Assembly: GCA_034430255.1 (NCBI GenBank)
Contig: DAOUEU010000087.1
Coordinates: forward strand, 1 to 28,623
Direction of reading: 5' to 3'
DNA: 28,623 nucleotides
Origin: DATKYK01 sp034430255
GTDB taxonomy: Bacteria; Chloroflexota; Dehalococcoidia; E44-bin15
Shown: piece after piece, positions 8,404-15,979 of the stretch
How positions within the stretch are numbered: the first letter of the stretch is position 1
Layout: every line of letters begins with the position of its first letter
Made by a program: the position numbers and the translations under genes
Notes under the pieces: model-generated
What the model was told of the DNA's origin: nothing
Database searches by the model: none
Seen by the model: the letters and a program-made list of their open reading frames with translations, nothing else

Positions 8404-8940
8404 ATGAGCGAGTTAATGACTACAAAGGAAGCGGCGGAGTATCTAAAACTGAACTACATGACCGTGTATAAATTGTCGCAGAGGGGCCGCATTCCTGCAT
8501 CTAAGATAGGGGGGAACTGGAGGTTCCGCAAGGACCTGCTGGATGACTGGCTTGCCAAACAGGCGATGGTGGTTGAGGGCAACGTACTCGTCGTGGATGA
8601 TGACCCGGCAATACTGGAGGTGATTAGCGAGGTTATTACAAGGAAAGGGTTTAAGGCAGTGTGCGTGGGTAGTGGGGAGAAGGCCCTGGAGGAGTTGGAT
8701 AAGCATCACTTCGATTTGATTTTCCTGGACCTGGTAATGCCAGGGATAAGCGGAGTTGAGGCCCTCTCCGCTATAAAGGCAAAGGATGATAAAGCCGTAG
8801 TGGTAATCGTTACCGGTCATGGGGATGACCCCATAGCCCTGGAAGCAATGTCGCTGGGGCCCCTATTTCTGATTCGAAAGCCCTTCCGGGTAAGCGATAT
8901 AACTGAGGTTCTCAATGCCGTGGTCAGGGTGCGGCGATAG
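8404..8940 (+). CDS. Excisionase-type HTH fused to a receiver domain
   Basis: 178 residues. Residues 1-52 are an excisionase/HTH_17 DNA-binding domain (TTKEAAEYLKLNYMTVYKL, IPASKIGGNWRFRKD). Residues 58-178 are a complete receiver: D65-D66-D67, phospho-acceptor D109 (LIFLDLVMPG), T137 (VIVTGHGD) and K159-P160. The order is reversed relative to ordinary response regulators, which carry the receiver first, and the HTH type is unusual for that role. Predicted role: phosphorylation-controlled DNA binding, perhaps driven by one of the local kinases. The ATG at 8404 is chosen because AAGGGGG lies 8 nt upstream; an upstream in-frame GTG (8377) is less likely. A weak terminator follows at 8970-8988. 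Confidence 0.92.
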   Translation: MSELMTTKEAAEYLKLNYMTVYKLSQRGRIPASKIGGNWRFRKDLLDDWLAKQAMVVEGNVLVVDDDPAILEVISEVITRKGFKAVCVGSGEKALEELDKHHFDLIFLDLVMPGISGVEALSAIKAKDDKAVVVIVTGHGDDPIALEAMSLGPLFLIRKPFRVSDITEVLNAVVRVRR

Positions 8941-8969
8941 GCTGCAGGGAAGTGGTTAGGATCGAGATG

Positions 8970-8990
8970 GGGCATTGAGTGCCCTTTCTT
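8970..8990 (+). terminator. Weak intrinsic terminator after HTH-REC gene
   Basis: GGGCA (8970-8974), loop TTGAG, TGCCC (8980-8984), then TTTCTT. The stem is only 5 bp, so termination may be partial. About 55 nt further on, a 10-bp tandem duplication (ATATCATCTT twice, 9046-9065) lies in otherwise featureless sequence. Confidence 0.45.
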
Positions 8991-9098
8991 TAATTGTTTT
9001 ATCTCTTTGACCGAGTATCAGCCAGCAGCACCCCAATCTGGTCAAATATCATCTTATATCATCTTATAGTTAACTCTACGTGTAATGGATACTTAGAA

Positions 9099-9233
9099 AT
9101 GGGCACTGCCATAGAGATAATCCGTGAGGGCATGGATAAAGAGATCTGTCATAAGTACTGTGGTTTCATCGATTTTAGTGTCGATGAGTTTGTGGAGACC
9201 CAGGGTCATCTGCTCCAATATGATAGGAGATAG
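9099..9233 (+). pseudogene. Possible N-terminal remnant of a GH3-family protein
   Basis: A 44-codon frame whose middle reads KYCGFIDFSVDEFVETQ, preceded by IREGMDKEICH. From memory this resembles the extreme N-terminus of bacterial GH3 (auxin-responsive promoter family) proteins, which carry a similar KYCGF(I/L)D(L/F)S-EEF signature and continue for another 400-500 residues. Here the frame ends in YDRR and a stop, and the next gene begins 11 nt later. No good ribosome binding site precedes the ATG. I read it as a truncated relic joined to the kinase gene, or alternatively a short standalone ORF. The family assignment is tentative. Confidence 0.4.
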
Positions 9234-9244
9234 GAAGTAGCTTG

Positions 9245-11563
9245 ATGGATAGCTATCCTCGTAATAAAAGTGAAGGTAGCCCCGCTAAGGCTAAGAGGGC
9301 GGAAGGGGCTCTGTGGGGGAGCGAGGAGCTTTATCGGACGATGTTTGAAACGGTCTCGGCATCCATGATGTTGATTGATGAGGAAGGTCGCATAGTCGAT
9401 GTCAGCACTTATCATGTGTCCAGCATCGAAAAGGGTAAGATAGCTAGGGAGGCTCTGGTGGGGGAGAACATTGTAACACACCCCACCGTTGTGGGTGCCG
9501 GGCTTTCCGACATGTACAAAAGGGTGCTTGAAGGAGAGCCTTTTGAGCAAAAGGGCGTGTATTATCCCTCTTTAATGAGGGGGACTGATGGCTATTTCAA
9601 CGTGAGAGGGGTACCCCTTTTTAAGGGCCATGATGTGATCGGTGCTATCATAACACAGGAGGAAGTAACTGAACGCAGGCAGGTGGAGGAGGAGCTGCGG
9701 GAGAGCGAGGCGAAGCTGCGCGTTATGTTTGAGTCCATTAGCGACGGGATAACACTCAACGATTTGGAAGGCAATATTGTGGACCAGAATGGGGCAGCAC
9801 TTAACATGTTCGGGTTCTCGGGGAAGGAAGAAATTGTTGGACAAAACGGCCTCGAGCTTGTTGCTGAGAGGGACCGAAGCAGGGCGAGGGAGAATAACAG
9901 GAGGATATTTAAGGAGGGGAGTGGTGGTACCATAGAGTATACACTTCTGACTAAGGATGGAAGAGAGTTCGAAGCCGAGTATAGCGGTGCTCTGGTACGT
10001 GATAGTGAGGGAAAGCCAGTGGGATTTATTGGCGTGGCGAGGGACATCACCCAGCGCAAGCTGGCGGATAAGGCGCTCAGGGAGAGCGAGGAGAAGCTGC
10101 GCCGCTTCATGGACTCATCAACCGACTTCTACACCATCTGGGACTCAGAGCTAAACCTGATAGACCTCAATGAGGCCTGCTTGCAGTATCCGTTGCTCCG
10201 TCTTACCGATGGGGCTAAGAAAGAGGACTTCATAGGGAAAAACATGCTGGAGCTGGAACCCGGTGTTAAGCAGAGAGGCAGATACGACCAGTATCTGGAG
10301 GTTATAAGGACGGGAAAGCCCATCATCGCGGAGGACGTTATTGCTCACCCCACCTTTGGTGATATATATCTGGAGGTGAGGGCCTTCAAGGTAGGCGATG
10401 GCCTGGGCATCGTTACCGAAGATATAACAGAGCGCAAACATTCAGAGGAAGCGCTGCGTCAATCAGAGAGGCTGAGGGCATTGGGTGAGATGGCTGGTGG
10501 GATGGCTCACGATTTCAATAACATCTTGGCCATCATCTTAGGCCGGGCGCAACTGGCCCTGCAGGATGTGGAGGATGACAAGCTGAGGAAGGGGATCCAG
10601 GTTATCGAGCAGACTGCCCTCGACGCAGCTACAACGGTGCGCCGCCTCCGCGACTTCGCCGGGGCCAGGGTGGGGCGCGCTTTCGAGATAGTGGACCTGA
10701 ATCAACTGGTAGAGGGTGCCTTGCAGATGGTGGAACCCCGTCGAATGGAGATGGTGGAGACGGGGGGTGTAAACATAGAGATAGCGGCTGATCTGAATGA
10801 GGTACCTCCTGTATCGGGCAACGGCGCAGAGTTGAGGGAGGCGCTGGTCAATATCATCTTCAATGCCATGGATGCTATGCCCGAGGGGGGAAAGATCACA
10901 GTTAAGAGCGAGCAGGAGGATAGCCTGGTGGTTCTTTCGGTTAGCGATACCGGCATTGGCATGCCTGAGGGGGTAAAGGAAAGGATATTCGATCCCTTTT
11001 TCACCACCAGGGCTCCCCATGGCACTGGATTGGGGCTCAGTGTGACCTATGGAATTATTACCAGGCATGGTGGGAGCATCGATGTTGAGAGCGCGCAGGG
11101 GGAGGGCACCACCTTTTATATCAGGTTGCCCGTGGCCGAGGGAGCGGGGGGGAAGCGGCGTCCGGAGGGTAAGCCTGCCGTTATCGGTGGTGCTAATATA
11201 CTTCTGGTTGATGACGATCCGGAGGTAAGTGATGTTATGGGGCTCATGCTCCAGCAGCTTGGTTGCAAGGTTAGGGTAGCTAGCAGCGGGAAGGAGGCGC
11301 TTCGCGCCTTTAAGCGTGGGGATTACGGGCTGGTAATAGCTGACCTGGGCATGCCTGATATGTCGGGGAGGGATGTTGCGAGGGCAGTTAAGGGTTTAAG
11401 GCCGGAGACGCCGGTGATACTGATCACGGGGTGGGGGGTGCAGGTAGGCCTGAAGGAGCTACCGGAGATCGATGGGGTAATTGAAAAGCCTTTTAGCAAA
11501 GATACACTCTCATCGGAAATAGCTGAGCTGCTTCATACAGGTAATCAGGCGGGGACTGGATAA
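9245..11563 (+). CDS. PAS-PAS-PAS hybrid histidine kinase with C-terminal receiver
   Basis: 772 residues, cytoplasmic. PAS1 (about 25-145, ending VTERRQVEEEL), PAS2 (about 150-280, DITQRK), PAS3 (about 280-400, DSELNLIDLNEA...DITERK). The dimerisation/phospho-acceptor box GGMAHDFNNIL (His422) is of the NtrB-like HDFNN type. HATPase_c has NIIFNAMDAMPEGG, DTGIGMPEG and GTGLGLS. The receiver (about 658-768) has VDDD, phospho-acceptor D700 (LVIADLGMPD), LITGW and K-P-F. The hybrid layout suggests a phosphorelay or self-inhibition. ATG at 9245 is chosen with AGGAAG 7 nt upstream; a TTG directly before it is unlikely. PAS3 is the near-twin of the PAS in the minus-strand kinase at 2465-3958. No dedicated partner follows; the HTH-REC protein upstream is one candidate. 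Confidence 0.95.
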   Translation: MDSYPRNKSEGSPAKAKRAEGALWGSEELYRTMFETVSASMMLIDEEGRIVDVSTYHVSSIEKGKIAREALVGENIVTHPTVVGAGLSDMYKRVLEGEPFEQKGVYYPSLMRGTDGYFNVRGVPLFKGHDVIGAIITQEEVTERRQVEEELRESEAKLRVMFESISDGITLNDLEGNIVDQNGAALNMFGFSGKEEIVGQNGLELVAERDRSRARENNRRIFKEGSGGTIEYTLLTKDGREFEAEYSGALVRDSEGKPVGFIGVARDITQRKLADKALRESEEKLRRFMDSSTDFYTIWDSELNLIDLNEACLQYPLLRLTDGAKKEDFIGKNMLELEPGVKQRGRYDQYLEVIRTGKPIIAEDVIAHPTFGDIYLEVRAFKVGDGLGIVTEDITERKHSEEALRQSERLRALGEMAGGMAHDFNNILAIILGRAQLALQDVEDDKLRKGIQVIEQTALDAATTVRRLRDFAGARVGRAFEIVDLNQLVEGALQMVEPRRMEMVETGGVNIEIAADLNEVPPVSGNGAELREALVNIIFNAMDAMPEGGKITVKSEQEDSLVVLSVSDTGIGMPEGVKERIFDPFFTTRAPHGTGLGLSVTYGIITRHGGSIDVESAQGEGTTFYIRLPVAEGAGGKRRPEGKPAVIGGANILLVDDDPEVSDVMGLMLQQLGCKVRVASSGKEALRAFKRGDYGLVIADLGMPDMSGRDVARAVKGLRPETPVILITGWGVQVGLKELPEIDGVIEKPFSKDTLSSEIAELLHTGNQAGTG

Positions 11564-11779
11564 AGGTATATACCACGCAGAGCGCTTAAGCTTGAATAAA
11601 TACCCTCACTAGGCTACTAAAATAGCTATCACGAGAGTACTGCTATTGGGCTTAAGATAAGCTTCTCAATGGGCCCAAATACCCAAATTTAATGGGAAGG
11701 TCACGCAACCTAAATGACATCTTCGGAAGGCGAACTCATAGTATATGAGGCGCTTTTATAGCTAAGCTGACGAGGAGAG
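11564..11779. other. Intergenic between convergent genes
   Basis: The hybrid kinase and the tubulin-like gene converge here. Two CTTAAG-containing segments (near 11585 and 11651) each run close to AAGCTT. A 6-bp hairpin CTCATA-gta-TATGAG lies at 11735-11749, followed by GCGCTTTT. None is a convincing intrinsic terminator. Confidence 0.4.
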
Positions 11780-12955
11780 CTACAGCAGGGAGGGCACACC
11801 CTCCGCGGCCTTGGTAAGCTCCATAAGCCTCTCCTCCGCATCCTTTTGCCTCTTCTTCACCATGGAGGCTGATTTGGTTACTTGTTTATAAAGCTCCTTA
11901 ACCCGTGATACATCTCTAAGCTGGGACAGAATAACCGTTACCGTTATATCGCTCCTGTTTCTGGGATAGTCGCCGCTCCTTAGCACAGCATCCGATGCCC
12001 TATTCCTTATAATCTCACCCATCTCTCTTACCATGGCCACATTCATCTCCCTGGCAGGGGCGGAGACGAGATACAGAGCCTTTCCCGCATCACTGGCGTT
12101 ACAGCCTACGGAAAGCTCATACATTGCCTGATCCAGGGCCTCTAAACCCTTCAGGGTTTCGTTCCCCTTTTTCCTGAAGCTTCGCGTCCTTTCTATGGGT
12201 AGCCTAATTAACCGCAGCTGGGATGTACCTAGGCCTATCGCGGTCCAGCCCTCTAGTGTCTCCATTATGTCGCCGGAGTCGACAGTCCTTGCTCCAATAT
12301 GCTTTCGGCTTACCTCCTCACCGGCGCAGAGTAGATCGAAGAAGGGTGCCACTATTTCGTGGTTGATTTTTTCCATATGATTTGCCAGATTGACATCTTT
12401 TTTAAGGAACCGCTCGTTGTCAGCAAGAAATACTGCGTCGGCAACCGAGTGGGCCGATTTAATGCAGGTGGCGGTATTGAAGACGCACCTTTCCTCCGAG
12501 GTTTCTTCGTGGATAAAAGGAAGCACGACGAGGGCATAAATCGGCTTATCTGGGTATCTTTCCTTAAGCAAATCGCACATTATGGGCAGTGACCCTGAGC
12601 CGGTTCCTCCGGCGGCGCCGGCAGTGAGTAAAAAGGCATCCGTCTCATAAAACCTCGGCCCACTCCTTACCGCATCCAGCACCTTGTAGCCATCCCACTT
12701 TGCCAGCGCTGCTCCAACCTCATTTATCTTGCCTACCCCGTGGCCGAAGGTTCTTCCACCACCGATAATAAGGCGATGATGGAAATCAGACTTTATGGTT
12801 CTCAGTCCGGTAAGGTCGGCTTGATCGGTATTTACCGCATAGGCGCCGGTGATTATCTGGATATGTCGGTGAGACCGCGCCGTCTTGCCCATCCTTGCGA
12901 ACTCATCAGCGATTCTACTACCACACTGTCCCAGTCCAACAACAACAAGCTTCAT
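11780..12955 (-). CDS. Tubulin/FtsZ-superfamily GTPase, non-canonical
   Basis: 391 residues. The N-terminus VVVGLGQCGSRIADEF aligns with the T1 nucleotide loop; its GQCG is closer to tubulin (AGQCGNQIG) and to archaeal CetZ than to FtsZ (GVGGGGxNA). The T4 signature is GAAGGTGSGS (113-122). A T7-like catalytic loop is TVDSGD (224-229) followed by WTAIGLG, where FtsZ has NxDFADV...MGIG; the Asn is replaced by Thr, but D226 and D229 remain. The C-terminal region (about 345-391) is charged and helical, without the FtsZ tail peptide that binds FtsA/ZipA/SepF. Filament formation and GTP hydrolysis are family inferences; it is probably not the cell-division FtsZ. It is monocistronic between a convergent kinase and the divergent trp leader. 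No membrane segment is present. Confidence 0.9.
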   Translation of the reverse strand: MKLVVVGLGQCGSRIADEFARMGKTARSHRHIQIITGAYAVNTDQADLTGLRTIKSDFHHRLIIGGGRTFGHGVGKINEVGAALAKWDGYKVLDAVRSGPRFYETDAFLLTAGAAGGTGSGSLPIMCDLLKERYPDKPIYALVVLPFIHEETSEERCVFNTATCIKSAHSVADAVFLADNERFLKKDVNLANHMEKINHEIVAPFFDLLCAGEEVSRKHIGARTVDSGDIMETLEGWTAIGLGTSQLRLIRLPIERTRSFRKKGNETLKGLEALDQAMYELSVGCNASDAGKALYLVSAPAREMNVAMVREMGEIIRNRASDAVLRSGDYPRNRSDITVTVILSQLRDVSRVKELYKQVTKSASMVKKRQKDAEERLMELTKAAEGVPSLL

Positions 12956-13000
12956 TTAAGGCCTCCTCTTTCTTTATATATATCCCCTCGATTGTGCGGA

Positions 13001-13030
13001 AGTTTATCATACTATTACTACCCGTGTCAA
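13001..13030 (-). promoter_or_regulatory. Possible promoter of the tubulin-like gene
   Basis: On the minus strand a perfect TTGACA (13030-13025) is followed at 18 bp by TAAACT (13006-13001). An overlapping TATGAT lies only 13 bp downstream of the -35. The gene begins about 45 nt further on. Confidence 0.45.
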
Positions 13031-13299
13031 GCCGTTTTGGGATTTATGCTGATTTGAGTGGGAAGTGATAATTATATAGTTAAGTAACAACCTAGAGCGA
13101 TGGAAAGAGCCCATTTTGAATCACTTTTATAGCCTGACGACCAACAGCTTTACTGAGGGGTATAAAACCAAGATATAGATGCTGTAGCGCAACCCCCATG
13201 GAACAGGTAATTTAGAGGTCTGCTACTAGAAAAACGCTGCTGTGGTCTTTACCATCTCGTAGCTGTTTTCACTTAATTTGACAAAGAGCGCTTTCGGTG
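13031..13299. other. Upstream region of the trp leader promoter
   Basis: A+T-rich non-coding sequence between the divergent tubulin-like gene and the trp promoter. A second TTGACA at 13278-13283 lies 22 bp before the functional-looking -35 but has no -10 at the right distance. No ORF or repeat is supported here. Confidence 0.4.
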
Positions 13300-13328
13300 T
13301 TGACAAGAAGCCTGAAGGTCTTCATAAT
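13300..13328 (+). promoter_or_regulatory. trp operon promoter
   Basis: TTGACA (13300-13305), 17-bp spacer, CATAAT (13323-13328). Transcription would start near 13335, about 15 nt before the T-box leader. The match to the sigma-70 consensus is 11 of 12. Confidence 0.8.
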
Positions 13329-13349
13329 AGTAGAAAGGAAAACATAATA

Positions 13350-13652
13350 TAGAAAAGGCTGAGAACAAGACTAGTACGCCTCAAGGCGAGGCTCAGAGAG
13401 TCGGGGAAAGCTGGAAACCCGATGCTGGCGCAGGGGCGGAATGGCCTTGGGAGCCTCGAACCGAAACCGCCATCTGGCGAGAGTAGGCTTTGACGGAGAG
13501 GGCACCGTTATCAGAGTCCAGGGTATCGCCCGATATAGAGCGGGCCGTACCTGATAGAGATACCCCGGTTCAGGCCGAAGTGTCGGCTCCGGGGTAATAA
13601 GGGTGGCACCGCGTGGTTTAGCCTTCGCCCCTTAAAGGGCGAAGGCTTTTTC
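13350..13652 (+). promoter_or_regulatory. tRNA-Trp T-box riboswitch with terminator
   Basis: A transcriptional T-box leader. Stem I has CTAGTAC on its 5' side, the distal AGAGAG...AAAGCTGGAAACC elements (13394-13419), and a specifier loop GGAA-TGG with codon TGG (Trp) at 13442-13444. The 14-nt T-box AAGGGTGGCACCGCG is at 13599-13613; its TGGC (13604-13607) can pair with an uncharged acceptor end GCCA, and tRNA-Trp of bacteria normally carries discriminator G, so specifier and bulge agree. The terminator stem is GCCTTCGCCC (13621-13630) / GGGCGAAGGC (13637-13646) with TTTTT after it. Low tryptophan raises uncharged tRNA-Trp, which stabilises the antiterminator and lets transcription reach trpE. 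Confidence 0.93.
13621..13651 (+). terminator. T-box-controlled terminator
   Basis: A perfect 10-bp stem GCCTTCGCCC/GGGCGAAGGC with loop CTTAAA and a T-run. It competes with the T-box antiterminator that includes 13599-13613. Confidence 0.92.
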
Positions 13653-13740
13653 GTTCCAAAAGGGAGTCCATTGTTCCCTTTCATTATCTATATAGAGAGT
13701 GTTTATGAGATTGCTGAAAAAGAGGTGCAGGATACTTCCT

Positions 13741-13796
13741 GGCGGGGGTCTGGGGGTGTTTCCCAGCTTTAAAAGTCCCCCAAGATTGGGGGACTT
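13741..13796. repeat. G-rich dispersed repeat plus perfect hairpin before trpE
   Basis: Two units. First, 13741-13770 carries GGGGGTCTGGGGGTG and TCCCAG, also present at about 21346-21371. Second, 13773-13796 is a perfect 9-bp hairpin AAGTCCCCC, loop AAGATT, GGGGGACTT, followed by AGGGGG. It sits in the trpE leader, downstream of the T-box terminator, so it would be part of the read-through mRNA. I infer an intergenic repeat of unknown function. Confidence 0.75.
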
Positions 13797-13946
13797 AGGG
13801 GGTTGATTGAGACTATTTCAGCCATCTCTTCATGTAAGATATGGGAAATGGTCTAACCTTCCTGTAGGCGTACCGTTTATGAAATCGATTTATATAGTAA
13901 GAATAGCAGCTAGAAACGACTTGTTTCACATTAAAGGTCTGTAGAA

Positions 13947-15407
13947 ATGTACTATCCAACACTAGACGAGGTCAGAAAGCTGAAGAGGCTTGGCAACCTG
14001 GTGCCGATATATCGTGAGATCGTTGCCGACCTGGAGACACCGGTCTCTGCCTATCTAAAGACCGCTCGCGGCCCCTATTCCTTCCTCCTGGAGAGCGTCG
14101 AAGGCGGGGAGCGATTGGCACGCTACAGCTTTATCGGCACTGAGCCCTACCTGGTGCTCAGGGGGGGTGAGGAAGGGGTTGACCCCTTGCTTTCAATAGC
14201 AAGGGAGCTGGACAGATACAGATTGGTTTCCGTTACCGGCCTGCCCCCCTTCCACGGCGGGGCTGTGGGCTACCTGGCTTATGAGACGGTGAGACACTTC
14301 GAGGAGCTGTCCACCCCGGATGCCGACCCACTGGGACTGGCAGAGTCCCTTTTTATGTTTGCCGATAGTGTGCTCGTCTTCGATCACCTCACCCACAAGA
14401 TAAAGGTGGTGAGTCACGTTCACCTCGATGATGGTGACGTGGCGGAGGAATATAATAAAGCGGTTAAACGGATCGATTCTCTTGTAGAGAGGCTGGAGCA
14501 ACCGCTCAGGCAAGAAAGGAGCCCTCACCGGGCGCCGCCTCCCCCCTCTCCTCCTTCTCCGGCTACTCCCCGATACCCTGTCTCATCCAATCTCTGCAGG
14601 GCCGAATTCGAGGCAAGGGTCGCCCAGGCTAAAGAATACATCGCTGCCGGCGAGATCATTCAGGTAGTTCTATCGCAGCGGCTCGGCAAGGCCACCACTG
14701 CCGCTCCCTTCGACATCTATCGGGCGCTGCGGAGCATCAACCCATCACCCTATATGTATCACCTCCACCTTGAAGACTGCGATATCATCGGCGCCTCGCC
14801 GGAGCTTCTGGTAAGGGTAGAGGAGGGGGTGGTTTCCACCCATCCCATCGCAGGAACGCGCCCGCGGGGGGCTGATACCGCCCGAGACCAGGCTCTGGAG
14901 AAGGATCTCAAAGGGGACGAGAAGGAATGTGCCGAGCACGTCATGCTGCTCGATCTGGGGCGAAACGACATAGGGCGGGTGGCGGAGCCGGGCACGGTTG
15001 AGGTTACCCAGGTCATGGATGTGGAACGCTACTCCCATGTAATGCACCTGGTTTCTCATGTGCAGGGGAGGCTGAAGGGAAGCCTCACCCAGTTCGATGC
15101 GCTACGGGCTTGTTTCCCCGCCGGTACTGTATCCGGTGCCCCTAAGATACGTGCCATGGAGATCATTGCCGAGCTTGAGCCCGACAAGCGGGGCCCCTAT
15201 GCCGGAGCGGTGGGCTACTTCAGCTTTTCGGGCAATCTCGATACGGCGATCACCATTCGAACCATCGTGATGGTCGCGGGCACCGCCTATGTGCAGGCGG
15301 GATGCGGTATCGTCGCCGACAGCGTCCCCGAGCGCGAGTACGAGGAGAGCATGAATAAGGCGCAGGCCCTCATCAAGGCCATCGAGCAGGCGGAGGGGGT
15401 ATCCTGA
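13947..15407 (+). CDS. trpE: Anthranilate synthase component I
   Basis: 486 residues, the usual length. It converts chorismate to anthranilate, using ammonia delivered by TrpG. The N-terminal region has the tryptophan-feedback element LLES ([20 protein letters not shown]); the C-terminal chorismate-binding domain (about 215-475) has [58 protein letters not shown] and GAVGYFSF. A proline-rich linker near 195-205 separates the halves. The ATG at 13947 has AAAGG 9 nt upstream. It is the first gene of the T-box-controlled operon, so it is subject to both transcriptional and probable allosteric tryptophan control. The next gene, trpG, starts 2 nt after its stop. Confidence 0.97.
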   Translation: MYYPTLDEVRKLKRLGNLVPIYREIVADLETPVSAYLKTARGPYSFLLESVEGGERLARYSFIGTEPYLVLRGGEEGVDPLLSIARELDRYRLVSVTGLPPFHGGAVGYLAYETVRHFEELSTPDADPLGLAESLFMFADSVLVFDHLTHKIKVVSHVHLDDGDVAEEYNKAVKRIDSLVERLEQPLRQERSPHRAPPPPSPPSPATPRYPVSSNLCRAEFEARVAQAKEYIAAGEIIQVVLSQRLGKATTAAPFDIYRALRSINPSPYMYHLHLEDCDIIGASPELLVRVEEGVVSTHPIAGTRPRGADTARDQALEKDLKGDEKECAEHVMLLDLGRNDIGRVAEPGTVEVTQVMDVERYSHVMHLVSHVQGRLKGSLTQFDALRACFPAGTVSGAPKIRAMEIIAELEPDKRGPYAGAVGYFSFSGNLDTAITIRTIVMVAGTAYVQAGCGIVADSVPEREYEESMNKAQALIKAIEQAEGVS

Positions 15408-15409
15408 AG

Positions 15410-15979
15410 ATGCTGCTGCTTATCGATAACTACGACAGCTTCACCTATAACCTCTTCCAGTACCTCTGTGAGCTGGGAGAGGAGGTTCATGTAGTGCGCA
15501 ATGATAAGATAACCATCGCTGAGATCGAGAAGCTCTCGCCCCAGCGCATCGTGATCTCCCCAGGGCCGGGCACCCCGGACCGGGCAGGCATCTCCAATGA
15601 GGTCATTCGACACTTCGGTCCCGATATCCCTATCCTGGGCGTTTGCCTGGGGCACCAGTGCGTTGGCTACAGCTACGGAGCGGTCGTGACGCGGGCGGGC
15701 GAGATCAAGCACGGCAAGTCCTCGCTGATCCATCACGATGGGCGGGGGGTGCTTGGGGGGCTACCCAATCCCTTCACCGCTATCCGCTATCACTCCCTGG
15801 CGGTGATGAGAGATGGCCTACCCGACTCGCTGGAGGTGACCGCCTGGACGGATAGTGGTATCATTATGGGACTCAGGCACCGGGAGTATCCGGTGGAGGG
15901 GGTTCAGTTCCACCCCGAATCCATCATGACCGAGGTGGGCAAGGACATACTGAGGAATTTCTTGAGCGTAGAGGCATGA
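15410..15979 (+). CDS. trpG: Anthranilate synthase component II (glutamine amidotransferase)
   Basis: 189 residues, a class I glutamine amidotransferase supplying ammonia to TrpE. N-terminal [11 protein letters not shown], oxyanion loop SPGPGTPD, nucleophile C79 in GVCLGHQ, and the catalytic pair H168/E170 in VQFHPES are all intact. The residue after GHQ is Cys rather than the common Ala/Ser, a minor oddity. It is not fused to TrpD or TrpE. Its stop overlaps the start of the membrane protein gene at 15976 by 4 nt (ATGA). Confidence 0.97.
   Translation: MLLLIDNYDSFTYNLFQYLCELGEEVHVVRNDKITIAEIEKLSPQRIVISPGPGTPDRAGISNEVIRHFGPDIPILGVCLGHQCVGYSYGAVVTRAGEIKHGKSSLIHHDGRGVLGGLPNPFTAIRYHSLAVMRDGLPDSLEVTAWTDSGIIMGLRHREYPVEGVQFHPESIMTEVGKDILRNFLSVEA

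Noticed and set aside
9592..10110. Minus-strand frame of 172 codons opposite the hybrid kinase
   Set aside because: Serine- and leucine-rich shadow of the PAS2/PAS3 coding sequence; no ribosome binding site or family features.
13278..13283. First TTGACA upstream of the trp leader as the promoter
   Set aside because: No -10-like hexamer at 16-18 bp; the second TTGACA at 13300 has one.
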